Below, piece by piece: positions 53,405-62,498 of a DNA stretch of 64,000 bases. The notes beneath the pieces were generated by a model. It searched no databases, was not told the origin of the DNA, and worked only from the letters and a program-made list of their open reading frames with translations. Source of the stretch: Frateuria_A sp051900425 (GTDB lineage Bacteria; Pseudomonadota; Gammaproteobacteria; Xanthomonadales; Rhodanobacteraceae); contig NZ_JBHZGK010000005.1 of assembly GCF_051900425.1 (NCBI RefSeq), positions 278,536 to 342,535 of the forward strand, in the 5' to 3' direction. Each line of letters opens with the position of its first letter. Position 1 is the first letter of the stretch. Position numbers and translations under genes: made by a program.

Positions 53405-55714
53405 ATGGCAAGACACATCGCAAGGGGGCATGGCGACGGCGCGGCATGGCAGCGCCTGCTGCCGTTGGCCGGCGGCACCGTGCTGCTGCTGATGGGCCTT
53501 TTCTGCGCCTGGCAGACCTGGCTGATCGCCAGCGAAAGCGACGAAGTGGCGCGCGTGCATGCCGCGCGCGACGAGGCCGTGCGCGTGCTGGCGTCGGAGA
53601 TCGCGGGCGAGCGCAAACAGGTCGCGCAGGCGGTCGCCACGCTCGACCCGGCCATCCTGCAGGGCGACCGCGCGCAACTGGCCCAGGCGCTGCGCGCACG
53701 GTTGCCGCAGGCGCTGGACGTGGAGGTGTACAGCGGTAGCCTGGACGAGGTGCTGCACGCCAACTACCGCGAGTTCGGCTACGCCAAGGCGGCGCAACTG
53801 ATGGCCGCCCAGGCCGACGACAGCCTGCCCATGCAGACGGTGGCGGAGAACGGCCAGCGCCGGCTCAGCCTCGTGCAGCCGCTGGGTCCGGTGCAGCGGC
53901 CGCAGGCCTGGATCTGGCTGGAGTTGCCGTTCACGCCACTGCAACGCCGTTTCGAGTCCATTGCGCCCGGTGGCGGTCGCATCGACCTGCGCCAGGGTGA
54001 CGATCGCGGCGAGCTCAGCCTGCTGTCGCGCGGCGCTTCGTCGGCCGAGGCGGAGGACGAGGCCAAACCGGTGCCGGGCAGCGCGTTCAGCGTGCGCGCG
54101 GCGTTGCCGGCTGCCTTCATCCTGTTGCCGCGTGCCTGGCCGCTGGCCGCCTTGCTGGCGCTGCTGGGCATCGGCGGCGGCCTGTACCTGTTGTGGCTGC
54201 GCGGCCGGTCGGCCCCGCGCCAGGAAAACCAACCCGAGGAGATGATGGTGTCCGATGTAGTTCCCGCCAAGCACGAGCCCGCGCCGCCCTCGGTACGTTC
54301 TGCCGCGATGCCGCCCGCGGAAAGTCCGGCCGACGCCGTCGACCCGAGCATCTTCCGTGCGTACGACGTGCGCGGGGTGGTCGGCAAGACGCTGACGGCG
54401 CGGGTGGCGCGCCTGCTCGGCCAGTCGATCGGCACGCTCATGCGCGAGAAGGGTCTGTCCGAGATCGTGGTCGGCCGTGATGGCCGCCTGTCCGGACCCG
54501 AGCTCGCCGGCGCGTTGTCCGATGGCCTGCGCGAGGCGGGCATCGACGTGATCGACGTCGGTGCGGTGCCCACCCCGGTGGTCTACTTCGCCGCCTATCG
54601 CTTCAACACCGGCAGCGGCGTGGCGGTGACTGGCAGCCACAATCCGCCGGACTACAACGGTTTCAAGATCGTGGTCGGCGGCGAGACCCTGTCCGAGGGC
54701 GCAATCCAGGACCTCTACCAGCGGATCGCCAGCGGCGCGCTGGAGGCAGGCGGCCAGGGCGGCCTGCGCCACGTCGACGTGGTGCCCGATTACATCGAGC
54801 GGATCATTTCCGACGTGCAGGCGGAGCGGCGCCTCAAGGTGGTGGTCGACTGCGGCAACGGCATCCCGGGCGCGCTGGCGCCGCAGGTGATCGAGGGCAT
54901 CGGCTGCGACGTGGTGCCGCTGTATTGCGAGGTGGACGGGACCTTCCCGAACCACCATCCGGATCCGTCCGACCCGCACAACCTGGAAGACCTCATCCAC
55001 GCGGTGCGCCAGACCGGCGCGGACCTGGGCGTGGCTTTCGACGGCGATGGCGACCGCCTGGGCGTGGTGACGAAGGAGGGCGAGATCATCTTCCCCGATC
55101 GCCTGCTGATGCTGTTCGCGCGCGACGTGCTCTCGCGCCAGCCGGGCGCCACGATCATCTACGACGTCAAGTGCACGGGCCACCTGAAGGGCCAGGTGCT
55201 GGAGGCGGGCGGCAGTCCGTTGATGTGGCGCACTGGCCACTCGCTGATCAAGGCCAAGATGCGCGAGACGCAGGCCGAACTGGCCGGCGAGATGAGCGGC
55301 CATTTCTTCTTCAAGGAACGCTGGTACGGCTTCGACGACGGCATCTACGCCGGCGCGCGGCTGCTGGAAATCCTCGCCGGCGACATCGACGGGCGCACGC
55401 CGGAGCAGATCTTCGCCACCTGCCCGAAGGGTGTTTCCACGCCCGAGTTGAAGATCCCGCTCAACGAGGGCGAGCACTATCGCTTCATCGAGAAGTTCAA
55501 GGACAAGGCGACCTTCGGCGACGCCACGCTGACCACCATCGACGGCGTACGCGCCGACTGGCCGGACGGCTGGGGCCTGGTGCGCGCCTCCAACACCACG
55601 CCGGTGCTGGTGCTGCGCTTCGACGCGGACAACCCGACGGCACTCAAGCGCATCCAGCAGGCGTTCCGCGAGCAGTTGTTCCTGATCGAGCCGGGGCTGA
55701 AGCTGCCGTTCTGA
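53405..55714 (+). CDS. algC: Phosphomannomutase/phosphoglucomutase with membrane-anchored N-terminal domain
   Basis: 769 residues; the catalytic part (about 310-769) is a normal alpha-D-phosphohexomutase with phosphoserine in VAVTGSHNPPDYNG, metal loop DGDGDRLG, GEMSGHFFFKE sugar loop and the ASNTTPVLVLRF phosphate loop. The first 310 residues add a transmembrane helix (about 20-38), an extracytoplasmic region, a second helix (near 235-265) and a linker. It interconverts mannose or glucose 1- and 6-phosphates for LPS and exopolysaccharide. I chose ATG 53405 over GTG 53387. Conserved order with coaBC-dut. Confidence 0.95.
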   Translation: MARHIARGHGDGAAWQRLLPLAGGTVLLLMGLFCAWQTWLIASESDEVARVHAARDEAVRVLASEIAGERKQVAQAVATLDPAILQGDRAQLAQALRARLPQALDVEVYSGSLDEVLHANYREFGYAKAAQLMAAQADDSLPMQTVAENGQRRLSLVQPLGPVQRPQAWIWLELPFTPLQRRFESIAPGGGRIDLRQGDDRGELSLLSRGASSAEAEDEAKPVPGSAFSVRAALPAAFILLPRAWPLAALLALLGIGGGLYLLWLRGRSAPRQENQPEEMMVSDVVPAKHEPAPPSVRSAAMPPAESPADAVDPSIFRAYDVRGVVGKTLTARVARLLGQSIGTLMREKGLSEIVVGRDGRLSGPELAGALSDGLREAGIDVIDVGAVPTPVVYFAAYRFNTGSGVAVTGSHNPPDYNGFKIVVGGETLSEGAIQDLYQRIASGALEAGGQGGLRHVDVVPDYIERIISDVQAERRLKVVVDCGNGIPGALAPQVIEGIGCDVVPLYCEVDGTFPNHHPDPSDPHNLEDLIHAVRQTGADLGVAFDGDGDRLGVVTKEGEIIFPDRLLMLFARDVLSRQPGATIIYDVKCTGHLKGQVLEAGGSPLMWRTGHSLIKAKMRETQAELAGEMSGHFFFKERWYGFDDGIYAGARLLEILAGDIDGRTPEQIFATCPKGVSTPELKIPLNEGEHYRFIEKFKDKATFGDATLTTIDGVRADWPDGWGLVRASNTTPVLVLRFDADNPTALKRIQQAFREQLFLIEPGLKLPF

Positions 55715-55785
55715 TGCGGGCCGCGGGCGGTAACGTCCGCCGCCGACCGCCCTCGCGGGAGCGCGTCCGCGCTCCTGCGTGAAAC

Positions 55786-56427
55786 CTATTGCCGCTGCGC
55801 GTCCTGCGCCTGCTTCAGCGCGCGGTAGTGTTCCAGCTGCCGCGCGGCTTCTTTCTCGGCCGTGTCGCGCCGTTCCTGCAGCCGCTCCAGCGTGCCGCGC
55901 TGGCTGGACACCACATTGCGCTGGTCGGCGATGCTGTCGGCCAGGTACTTGGGCACCTTCTCCTTGGCCCGCTCCAGGTCGGCGGCGCGGCCGAGCAGGT
56001 CGGCCAGGGTCTTTTCCTGGCTGTGCAGGTTCAGGCGGGTGGTGTTGATCTGCTGGTCGATGCTGTTCAGCTCTTCCTGCTGGGCCTGCTTGAGAGAGGC
56101 CTCGTCGCCGTAGGCGTTGAGCATCTGCATATCGGCGCGCCGGCGCGCTTCCTCCGCGCGGCGCTGGGCGGCCTGCTCGGCGGCCAGCTTGTCGGCCGCC
56201 GCGCGTTCCTCCGGGCTCAGCTGGCGTTCGACGTGGCGCACCACGTAACCCTGGTCGTTGACCAGGTCGTAGCCGTACTTCATGGCTTCGGCGGTGAGGC
56301 TGTCGCTGTAGTGCGACAGGCCCTTGCCGTCGCGCCAGTGGTAACGGATGCCGCCGGCCTTCTGGGCGTGGGCGGTCACGACCGTCGTCGCCAGGGCGAT
56401 GGCAACGGCGTAAACGAGCTTGCGCAT
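55786..56427 (-). CDS. DUF4124 domain protein with coiled coil
   Basis: 213 residues. After a signal peptide (KLVYAVAIALATTVVTAHA) comes a DUF4124-type segment (GGIRYHWRDGKGLSHYSDSL) and a long charged coiled coil (about 80-210) rich in Glu, Arg, Gln and Ala. A GGAGGGGG site precedes the ATG at 56427. Periplasmic, function unknown; coiled-coil length suggests a structural or scaffold role. Convergent with algC. Confidence 0.82.
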   Translation of the reverse strand: MRKLVYAVAIALATTVVTAHAQKAGGIRYHWRDGKGLSHYSDSLTAEAMKYGYDLVNDQGYVVRHVERQLSPEERAAADKLAAEQAAQRRAEEARRRADMQMLNAYGDEASLKQAQQEELNSIDQQINTTRLNLHSQEKTLADLLGRAADLERAKEKVPKYLADSIADQRNVVSSQRGTLERLQERRDTAEKEAARQLEHYRALKQAQDAQRQ

Positions 56428-56527
56428 GGATACCCCCTCCTGGCGGGCAGTATAGCCATCGTGCGGCAACCGCCTAAAGCGTGGATGAAGGGCGCCGGCG
56501 CGCCTGTGACGCCGGTCGCCACTTGGG

Positions 56528-57175
56528 CTATGCGGACACGCCGTAGCGACTGCGGTAATCGAGCAGGTGCGCGTGTTCGGACGCCAGTTCCGGGCGCTCG
56601 CCGGCATAGGCCAGGACCTCGTCCAGGCCGGTGATGGCGATCACCGGGATGCCGTGGTCGCGCGCCACTTCCTGCGCGGCGGAGAGCTCGCCCTGGCCAC
56701 GCTCCTGCCGGTCCAGCGCGATCAGCACGCCGGCCGGGGTGGCGCCGTGCGCGCGGATCAGCGCCAGCGACTCGCGCACGGCGGTGCCGGCGGTCATCAC
56801 GTCGTCGACGATCAGCACGCGACCGGCCAGCGGCGCGCCGACCAGCAGGCCGCCCTCGCCGTGATCCTTCGCTTCCTTGCGGTTGTAGGCCCACGGCAGG
56901 TCGCGGTCATGCCGGGTCGCCAGCGCGATGGCGGTCGCGGCGGCCAGGGCGATGCCCTTGTAGGCCGGGCCGAACAGCATGTCCACCGGCAATTGCGCGC
57001 GCACCAGCGCGGCGGCGTAGGCCTCGCCCAGCCGCGCCAGCGCGGCGCCGGAATCGATCCGGCCCAGGTTGAAGAAATACGGGCTCTGGCGGCCGGACTT
57101 GAGGGTGAAGTCGCCGAAGCGGAGCACGTCGCGCGCGAGCGCCAGTTCGATGAAGTCGCGTTGGTAGGGCTGCAT
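56528..57175 (-). CDS. pyrE: Orotate phosphoribosyltransferase
   Basis: 215 residues. It joins orotate to PRPP in pyrimidine synthesis. FGDFTLKSGRQSPYFFNLG, the YNRKEAKDHGEGG flexible loop, and the PRPP motif VLIVDDVMTAGTAVRES are diagnostic. The ATG at 57175 is chosen; one at 57187 adds four residues. It lies near coaBC-dut-algC, as in Pseudomonas, and is divergent from the exonuclease gene. Confidence 0.96.
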   Translation of the reverse strand: MQPYQRDFIELALARDVLRFGDFTLKSGRQSPYFFNLGRIDSGAALARLGEAYAAALVRAQLPVDMLFGPAYKGIALAAATAIALATRHDRDLPWAYNRKEAKDHGEGGLLVGAPLAGRVLIVDDVMTAGTAVRESLALIRAHGATPAGVLIALDRQERGQGELSAAQEVARDHGIPVIAITGLDEVLAYAGERPELASEHAHLLDYRSRYGVSA

Positions 57176-57248
57176 GGTGGCCGGCATGGAGATTCGGGAA
57201 GCGACGGCTATTATCCATGGGTTCCCCAAGCCCGAGAGTCCGCCCCGC

Positions 57249-58019
57249 ATGAGAATCATCACGCTCAACGCCAACGGCATCCGCTCGGCCGCCAGCAAGG
57301 GCGTGTTCGACTGGCTTCGCGCGCAGCAGGCGGACGTGGTCTGCCTGCAGGAAACCAAGGCGCAGGAGGACCAGCTCACCGACGCGATGTTCCGCCCGGA
57401 CGGCCATCACTGCTTTTACCGCGACGCGACCTGCAAGAAGGGCTACAGCGGCGTGGCGATCTACGCGCGGCGGGAGCCGGACGCGGTACTTACCGAACTC
57501 GGCTGGGAGCCGTTCGACTGCGAAGGCCGCTACATCGAGGCGCGCTTCGGCAACCTGTCGGTGGTCTCGCTGTACGTGCCTTCGGGCTCCTCCGGCGAGG
57601 AACGCCAGCAGTTCAAGTTCAAGGCGATGGATTTCCTCACGCCGATCTTCGATGGCTGGCTCAACAGCGGCCGCGACTATGTGATCTGCGGCGACTGGAA
57701 CATCGTCCACACGAAGAACGACATCAAGAACTGGAGCTCGAACCAGAAGAACTCCGGCTGCCTGCCGCAGGAGCGCGCCTGGCTGGACCTGCTCTTCCAC
57801 ACCCGCGGCTGGGTCGACAGCTTCCGCGCGATCAAGCCCGAGGCGGTCGAGTACACCTGGTGGTCCAACCGCGGGCGGGCGCGCGAGAACAACGTCGGAT
57901 GGCGCATCGACTACCAGATCTGCACGCCGGGCCTGCGCGAGCGCATGCGCGCCTGCTCGGTCTACCGCGAGCAGCGCTTCTCCGACCATGCGCCGTACAC
58001 GGTCGACTATGCCGACTGA
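57249..58019 (+). CDS. xthA: Exodeoxyribonuclease III (AP endonuclease)
   Basis: 256 residues of the EEP endonuclease family. MRIITLNANGIRSA start, LQETKAQ with the metal-binding Glu, catalytic GDWNIVHTKNDIKNW and the C-terminal SDHAPYTVDY His are visible. It cleaves abasic sites and trims 3' ends in base-excision repair. A TATTAT at 57209 may be its -10. The end overlaps the permease gene by 11 bases. Confidence 0.95.
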   Translation: MRIITLNANGIRSAASKGVFDWLRAQQADVVCLQETKAQEDQLTDAMFRPDGHHCFYRDATCKKGYSGVAIYARREPDAVLTELGWEPFDCEGRYIEARFGNLSVVSLYVPSGSSGEERQQFKFKAMDFLTPIFDGWLNSGRDYVICGDWNIVHTKNDIKNWSSNQKNSGCLPQERAWLDLLFHTRGWVDSFRAIKPEAVEYTWWSNRGRARENNVGWRIDYQICTPGLRERMRACSVYREQRFSDHAPYTVDYAD

Positions 58020-59310
58020 GCCGGCTGCCGTGCCGCCCCGCAAGCCGTCGATCTGGCGCGCCTTCGCGCAGCCGGCGGCCGGCACCATGGCGCTGCTGGG
58101 TTTTTCCTCCGGCCTGCCGTTCCTGCTGGTCGCCGGCACGCTGGCGTACTGGCTCAAGGAAAACGGTATCAGGCTCGAAGAGATCACCATGATCGCCAGC
58201 GCAGGCCTGACCTATGCGTTCAAGTTCGTCTGGGCGCCGCTGCTCGACCACTGGCGCATCCCCGGCTTCGCGCGGCTGGGCCAGCGCCGCGGCTGGCTGC
58301 TCTTCGCGCAGCTCTGCGTGACCGCCGGCCTGCTGGCCATGGCGCTGCTGACACCCGACCGGTTGTGGCCGTTCGTCGCCGCCACCGTGCTGGTCGCGTT
58401 CTTCGGCGCGACCCAGGACATCGCGGTGGACGCCTACCGCATCGAGATCGCCCCTTCCCACGTGCAGGGCGCGCTGGTGGCGACCTACGCGCTGGGCTAC
58501 CGCATCGGCTTGCTGCTGGCCGGCGCGGTGGCGCTGATCATGGCTGACCACGTGCCCTGGCGGCTGGTCTATCTGGTGATGGCCGCCGCAATGGCGATCC
58601 CGATCGCCACCACGCTGCTCGCACGCGAGCCGGACGTGCTGCGCACGCGCCCGGCCAGCTGGGGCGTCGCGATGCGCGAAAGCGTGGTCGACCCGTTCGC
58701 CGATTTCTTCCGCCGTTACGGCTGGCAGGCGGCGGGCGTGATCCTGCTGTTCATCCTGCTTTTCAAGATCCCCGAGCAGGCGACCATCGGCGGCATCATG
58801 AGCCCCTTCTACCGGGACATGCAGTTCTCCAAGACGGAGATCGGCGCGATCACCAAGATCTACGGCATCTGGATCGGCATCGTCGGCGTGTTCCTCGGCG
58901 GCGCCGCCGTGGCGCGCTGGGGCGCGTGGCGTTCGCTGGGCGCGACGATCGTGCTTTGCGGCTGCAGCAACCTGTTCTACCTGGTGCTGATCAGCCATCC
59001 GGGCAATCTGGTCGCGCTGACGCTGGTGATCTCGGCCGAGAACCTTACCCTCGGCATGCTCGGCCCGCCGACGGTGGCGTTCCTGTCGATGCTGGTCAAC
59101 CGCCAGCACACCGCCACCCAGTACGCACTGCTCAGTTCGCTGGTGAACCTGCCCGGCAAGCTGCTGGGGTTCTTCGCCGGCGGCATCGCCACGGCCGCGG
59201 GCTATGGCGGCTATTTCGTGCTCACCGTGCTGGCGCTGATCCCGGCGATGCTGCTGTACGCCCTGCTGTGGCGCCGGTTCCGCGCCGCGGAGCAGGCCGA
59301 AGAAGCCTAG
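58009..59310 (+). CDS. AmpG-like major facilitator permease
   Basis: 433 residues with about 12 transmembrane helices. The early GFSSGLPFLLVAGTLAYWLKENG and the loop FFGATQDIAVDAYRIE match AmpG, the importer of N-acetylglucosamine-anhydromuropeptides in cell-wall recycling. AnmK, encoded 430 bases downstream on the other strand, acts in the same pathway. The start at 58009 overlaps the end of the exonuclease gene. Confidence 0.9.
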   Translation: MPTEPAAVPPRKPSIWRAFAQPAAGTMALLGFSSGLPFLLVAGTLAYWLKENGIRLEEITMIASAGLTYAFKFVWAPLLDHWRIPGFARLGQRRGWLLFAQLCVTAGLLAMALLTPDRLWPFVAATVLVAFFGATQDIAVDAYRIEIAPSHVQGALVATYALGYRIGLLLAGAVALIMADHVPWRLVYLVMAAAMAIPIATTLLAREPDVLRTRPASWGVAMRESVVDPFADFFRRYGWQAAGVILLFILLFKIPEQATIGGIMSPFYRDMQFSKTEIGAITKIYGIWIGIVGVFLGGAAVARWGAWRSLGATIVLCGCSNLFYLVLISHPGNLVALTLVISAENLTLGMLGPPTVAFLSMLVNRQHTATQYALLSSLVNLPGKLLGFFAGGIATAAGYGGYFVLTVLALIPAMLLYALLWRRFRAAEQAEEA

Positions 59311-59437
59311 CCGGGGGCGCCCGCTTCCGGGTGCGGAGGAGGGGCCTCCAGGCCCTGCCAGGAGGCCTACTGCAAACCCTGCTCTTCTGTGCCACCATGC
59401 CTTGCCAGCTGGGCATGCGTGACACGGAGCGACGCAC

Positions 59438-59731
59438 GTGCCGGACCTCGTCATACGCCACATCGACAGCTTGATGGCCGAGCGGATCAAGACGCTCGCG
59501 AAAGACCGCCATTGGTCCATCAACGACGTCGTGCTGCATGCCTTGCGGCATGGCCTGGGCCTGAGCGCCGCCGGCCAGATCTCCAGCGAAACCCTGCTCG
59601 ATCCGGGCAGCCTGGTGCTGGGAGGCCATTGGGACCTGACCGAAAAAGCGGTCTTCCAGGAAGCACTGCAGGCGTTGTCGCTGGCCCGTCCGACGCAGCT
59701 GGCGCCTGCCCGCGTCGCGAAGTTGAGCTAG
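59438..59731 (+). CDS. Small ribbon-helix-helix-like protein
   Basis: 97 residues from a GTG start with GGAG upstream. The N-terminus PDLVIRHIDSLMAERIKTLAKDRHWSINDVVLHALRHGL has the strand-helix-helix pattern of Arc/FitA-like DNA-binding proteins; the remainder is unstructured. RHH proteins are often antitoxins, but no toxin gene is adjacent, so a stand-alone regulator or degenerate antitoxin is likely. Confidence 0.7.
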   Translation: MPDLVIRHIDSLMAERIKTLAKDRHWSINDVVLHALRHGLGLSAAGQISSETLLDPGSLVLGGHWDLTEKAVFQEALQALSLARPTQLAPARVAKLS

Positions 59732-59738
59732 ACCGCGA

Positions 59739-60869
59739 TCATTCCCGCGGAGCCGGGTACAGCGCGCCCAGCACGCGCCGCCCGCGCGCGCCGGTGACGG
59801 CCGGCAGGTTACCCGGCAATCCGAGCAACCGCTGGCGCGCCAGCCAGGCGAACGCCATGGCTTCCAGGTAGTCCGGATCGATGCCATGCGTGGCGGTGCT
59901 CGCCACGCGGCGCGGGGCCAGCCATTCGGCCAGGCGCGACATCAGCCGGGAGTTGTGCACGCCTCCGCCGCATACCAGTACGTCCGTTGCGGCGGGCGCG
60001 TGAGCCTCGATCGCGTCGGCCACGGTATGCGCGGTCAGTTCCAGCAGCGTGGCCTGCACGTCGGCCGGCGACAGTAGCGCCACGCGCGACTGGCGCAGCA
60101 GCCAGGCCAGGTGGAAGTGTTCGCGGCCGGTGCTCTTCGGTGGCGGCAGCGAGAAGTAGGGGTCGGCCAGCAGCGCCTCGAGCAGCGGTGCGTCGACCTT
60201 GCCGGCGGCGGCGAATGCGCCGTCGCGATCGAACGGTTCGCCGCGCTGCTCCAGGCACCAGGCATCCAGCAGGCCGTTGGCGGGACCGGTGTCGAAGCCG
60301 AGCACCTGGCCGTCCGGGCCCAGCACCGTGATGTTGGCGATCCCGCCGAGGTTGAGCACCACGCGGGTGGCGCCTGATTGGCCGAGCAGCATGGCGTGCA
60401 CCGCCGGCAACAGCGGCGCACCCTGGCCGCCGGCCGCGACGTCCGCGCGGCGAAAGTCGGCCACCACGTCGATGCCGCAGGTTTCGGCAATGACGGTCGG
60501 ATCGCCCAGTTGCAAGGTAAAGGGCACCTCCCCGTTGGGGCGGTGCCGCACCGTCTGGCCGTGCGAGCCGAGGGCGCGCACGGCGGATGGAGCCGTGCCG
60601 CTGGCTTCCAGCAGCGTTCGCGCGGCTTCGGCGAAGTGGCGCCCGATGGCGACATCCAGCCGACCGAAGCTGTCCAGGTTGAAGGCGGTCAGGTCCTGCG
60701 CCAGTGCCAGCACGCGTTCGCGCAGGGCTTCGGGCCAGGGGTGGGTGAACGCGGCGCGCAACTGCGGCAGGCCCTGCTCGAAGGACACCAGCGCCACGTC
60801 GACAGCGTCGGCGCTGGTACCCGAGATCAGCCCCAGGTATAGGGCGGATGCATCATCGGTGGGAGTCAA
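59739..60869 (-). CDS. anmK: Anhydro-N-acetylmuramic acid kinase
   Basis: 376 residues. LGLISGTSADAVDVALVSF, GSHGQTVRHRP, NLGGIANIT and CGGGVHNSRLM are the AnmK nucleotide and sugar motifs. It phosphorylates anhydroMurNAc with opening of the anhydro ring in cell-wall recycling. The start is a TTG at 60869, because an in-frame stop (the end of the upstream peptidase gene) lies only nine bases upstream and no ATG fits the conserved N-terminus. It forms an operon with the M23 peptidase. Confidence 0.95.
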   Translation of the reverse strand: MTPTDDASALYLGLISGTSADAVDVALVSFEQGLPQLRAAFTHPWPEALRERVLALAQDLTAFNLDSFGRLDVAIGRHFAEAARTLLEASGTAPSAVRALGSHGQTVRHRPNGEVPFTLQLGDPTVIAETCGIDVVADFRRADVAAGGQGAPLLPAVHAMLLGQSGATRVVLNLGGIANITVLGPDGQVLGFDTGPANGLLDAWCLEQRGEPFDRDGAFAAAGKVDAPLLEALLADPYFSLPPPKSTGREHFHLAWLLRQSRVALLSPADVQATLLELTAHTVADAIEAHAPAATDVLVCGGGVHNSRLMSRLAEWLAPRRVASTATHGIDPDYLEAMAFAWLARQRLLGLPGNLPAVTGARGRRVLGALYPAPRE

Positions 60870-60878
60870 GGCCGATCG

Positions 60879-62321
60879 TCAGTCGTCGTTGCGCGTGGCC
60901 GAGTGCAGCTGGGCGAGCTTGACGTTGGCATCCATCGCCTTCAGTCGGGCCAGCTGCGGGCGCACGACCTGCGATTCGAAGCGGGCCAGCTGCGCTGCAG
61001 GCAAAGGCTGCGGCTTGGGCAGGGTCACCGTCTGCGGATCGCGCTGCACGCCGTTGACACGGAATTCGTAGTGCAGGTGCGGGCCGGTGGCCAGCCCGGT
61101 CATGCCCACGTAACCGATCACCTGGCCCTGGCTGACGTGCTGGCCGACGCGTTCCTTGGCAAAGCGCGACATGTGGCCGTAGGCAGTGCTGATGTTCTTG
61201 CTGTGCTGCACGATCACGAAGTTGCCGTAGCCGCGCATCCAGCCCTTGAACTTGATCACGCCGTCGCCCGCGGCGTGGATCGGAGTGCCGCTGGGCGCCG
61301 CATAATCCACGCCCTTGTGCGCGCGCATGCGGCCGAGGATCGGGTGCATGCGGCCGGCGCTGAAGCGCGAGGAGATGCGGGTGAAGTCCACCGGGATGCG
61401 CAGGAACGACTTCTGGATCGGCCGGCCGTCCTCGCTGAACCAGCCGTAGCGGCCGTCGGCCTTCTTGAAGCGGTAGGCGGTGTAGCGGTGGCCCTGGTTG
61501 ACGAACTCCGCGGCGACGATGTCGCCTTCGGCGAAATAGCTGCCGTCGCGGTACACGTCGTCGTAGATGACCGTGAAGCTGTCGCCGTCGCGCAGGTCCT
61601 GCACGAAGTCGATGTCGTACTTGAACAGGTCCGCCAGCTTGCCGACCATGCCCTGGCTCATGCCGGCCCTGGCCGCGGCGGCATACAGGGAACTGGTGAT
61701 GGTGCCGTGGGCGACGTGCTCGCGGGTCTCCATCGCGCGGGGCTGGATATCGAGCGTGGCCTGGTCGCCATCGAAGCGGACCACTGCGCGGTTCGCCTCA
61801 TCCTTGTCGAAGCGGATGCCCTTGAGACTGCCGTCGCTGCTGAGCAGGAAGTCGAATTCCTGGTGTGGGCGGATGTCGTGGAACGCCCCCTTTGCGGCAC
61901 CTGCCGCATCCATCACGCGTTGCAGGTCGGCAAGCGTCAGGCCCTGGGCCTGGAAGATGTCCGACAAGGTCTGGCCCGGCTGCACCTGCACCACGTGCCA
62001 GTCTTCCATCGCGCGGGTCGGCGCGGCGATCGGCGCGGCCTTTGGCAGCGTGAGCGGCAACAGGGTATGGGCCGCAGGTTGGGGATCGGGCCTCATCGCG
62101 CTGGCCCAGGCAGGCAGGAAGAAACCGGATAGGGCAGTCAGCAGCAGCGCGGTCGCGGCCAGGATCCAGCGCTCGCGGTGCCAGCGCAGCGGCTCGGACT
62201 CGCCCAGGCGGCTGAACGACCAGTGCGCGCAACGTTCGTAGAAGTGCATGTGGCGGCGCTGCGCCTTGCGGCGGATAGCCTGCTTGCGCGCCGCCCGCGC
62301 GATCCGGTCGCCCTCACCCAT
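60879..62321 (-). CDS. M23 family murein endopeptidase (MepM-like)
   Basis: 480 residues. A membrane segment near 52-74, an OapA/LysM-like domain with VQPGQTLSDIFQAQGLTLADL, a middle domain and the C-terminal lysostaphin-type M23 domain with zinc motifs AHKGVDYAAPSGTPI, YGHMSRF and HLHYEF. It cleaves peptidoglycan cross-links during growth. The gene is divergent from tyrS and followed by anmK, a well-conserved gammaproteobacterial order. The initiator ATG is 62321. Confidence 0.95.
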   Translation of the reverse strand: MGEGDRIARAARKQAIRRKAQRRHMHFYERCAHWSFSRLGESEPLRWHRERWILAATALLLTALSGFFLPAWASAMRPDPQPAAHTLLPLTLPKAAPIAAPTRAMEDWHVVQVQPGQTLSDIFQAQGLTLADLQRVMDAAGAAKGAFHDIRPHQEFDFLLSSDGSLKGIRFDKDEANRAVVRFDGDQATLDIQPRAMETREHVAHGTITSSLYAAAARAGMSQGMVGKLADLFKYDIDFVQDLRDGDSFTVIYDDVYRDGSYFAEGDIVAAEFVNQGHRYTAYRFKKADGRYGWFSEDGRPIQKSFLRIPVDFTRISSRFSAGRMHPILGRMRAHKGVDYAAPSGTPIHAAGDGVIKFKGWMRGYGNFVIVQHSKNISTAYGHMSRFAKERVGQHVSQGQVIGYVGMTGLATGPHLHYEFRVNGVQRDPQTVTLPKPQPLPAAQLARFESQVVRPQLARLKAMDANVKLAQLHSATRNDD

Positions 62322-62358
62322 GCTCTTCGCCCCGCGTTACAAAGTACTCAGGCGGGGT

Positions 62359-62388
62359 ACCTTAGCGGCCTCGTATAAAGGGCGTCAA
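62359..62388 (-). promoter_or_regulatory. Sigma-70 promoter of the M23 peptidase-anmK operon
   Basis: Read on the minus strand: TTGACG, 18 bases, TAAGGT. The -10 ends 37 bases before the peptidase ATG. The region is noticeably AT-richer than the rest. Confidence 0.6.
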
Positions 62389-62407
62389 CGCCTTTCCTAT
62401 CAAGGAT

Positions 62408-62436
62408 TTGCGCTAGTTTTCTTATTAACGCACAAT
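62408..62436 (+). promoter_or_regulatory. Candidate sigma-70 promoter of tyrS
   Basis: TTGCGC, 17 bases rich in A/T, then CACAAT. The -10 lies 62 bases before the tyrS ATG. Element matches are moderate. Confidence 0.5.
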
Positions 62437-62498
62437 TAACGCCATTTTGTGAACGGCGGCCCCTTGTGGCTGTCGACCGATCGGCATAGAGGACACCC

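Noticed and set aside
60867..62321. A fusion of the M23 peptidase and AnmK by stop-codon read-through, since both are in the same frame
   Set aside because: Each protein is complete at normal length and the nine-base gap is simple operon spacing.
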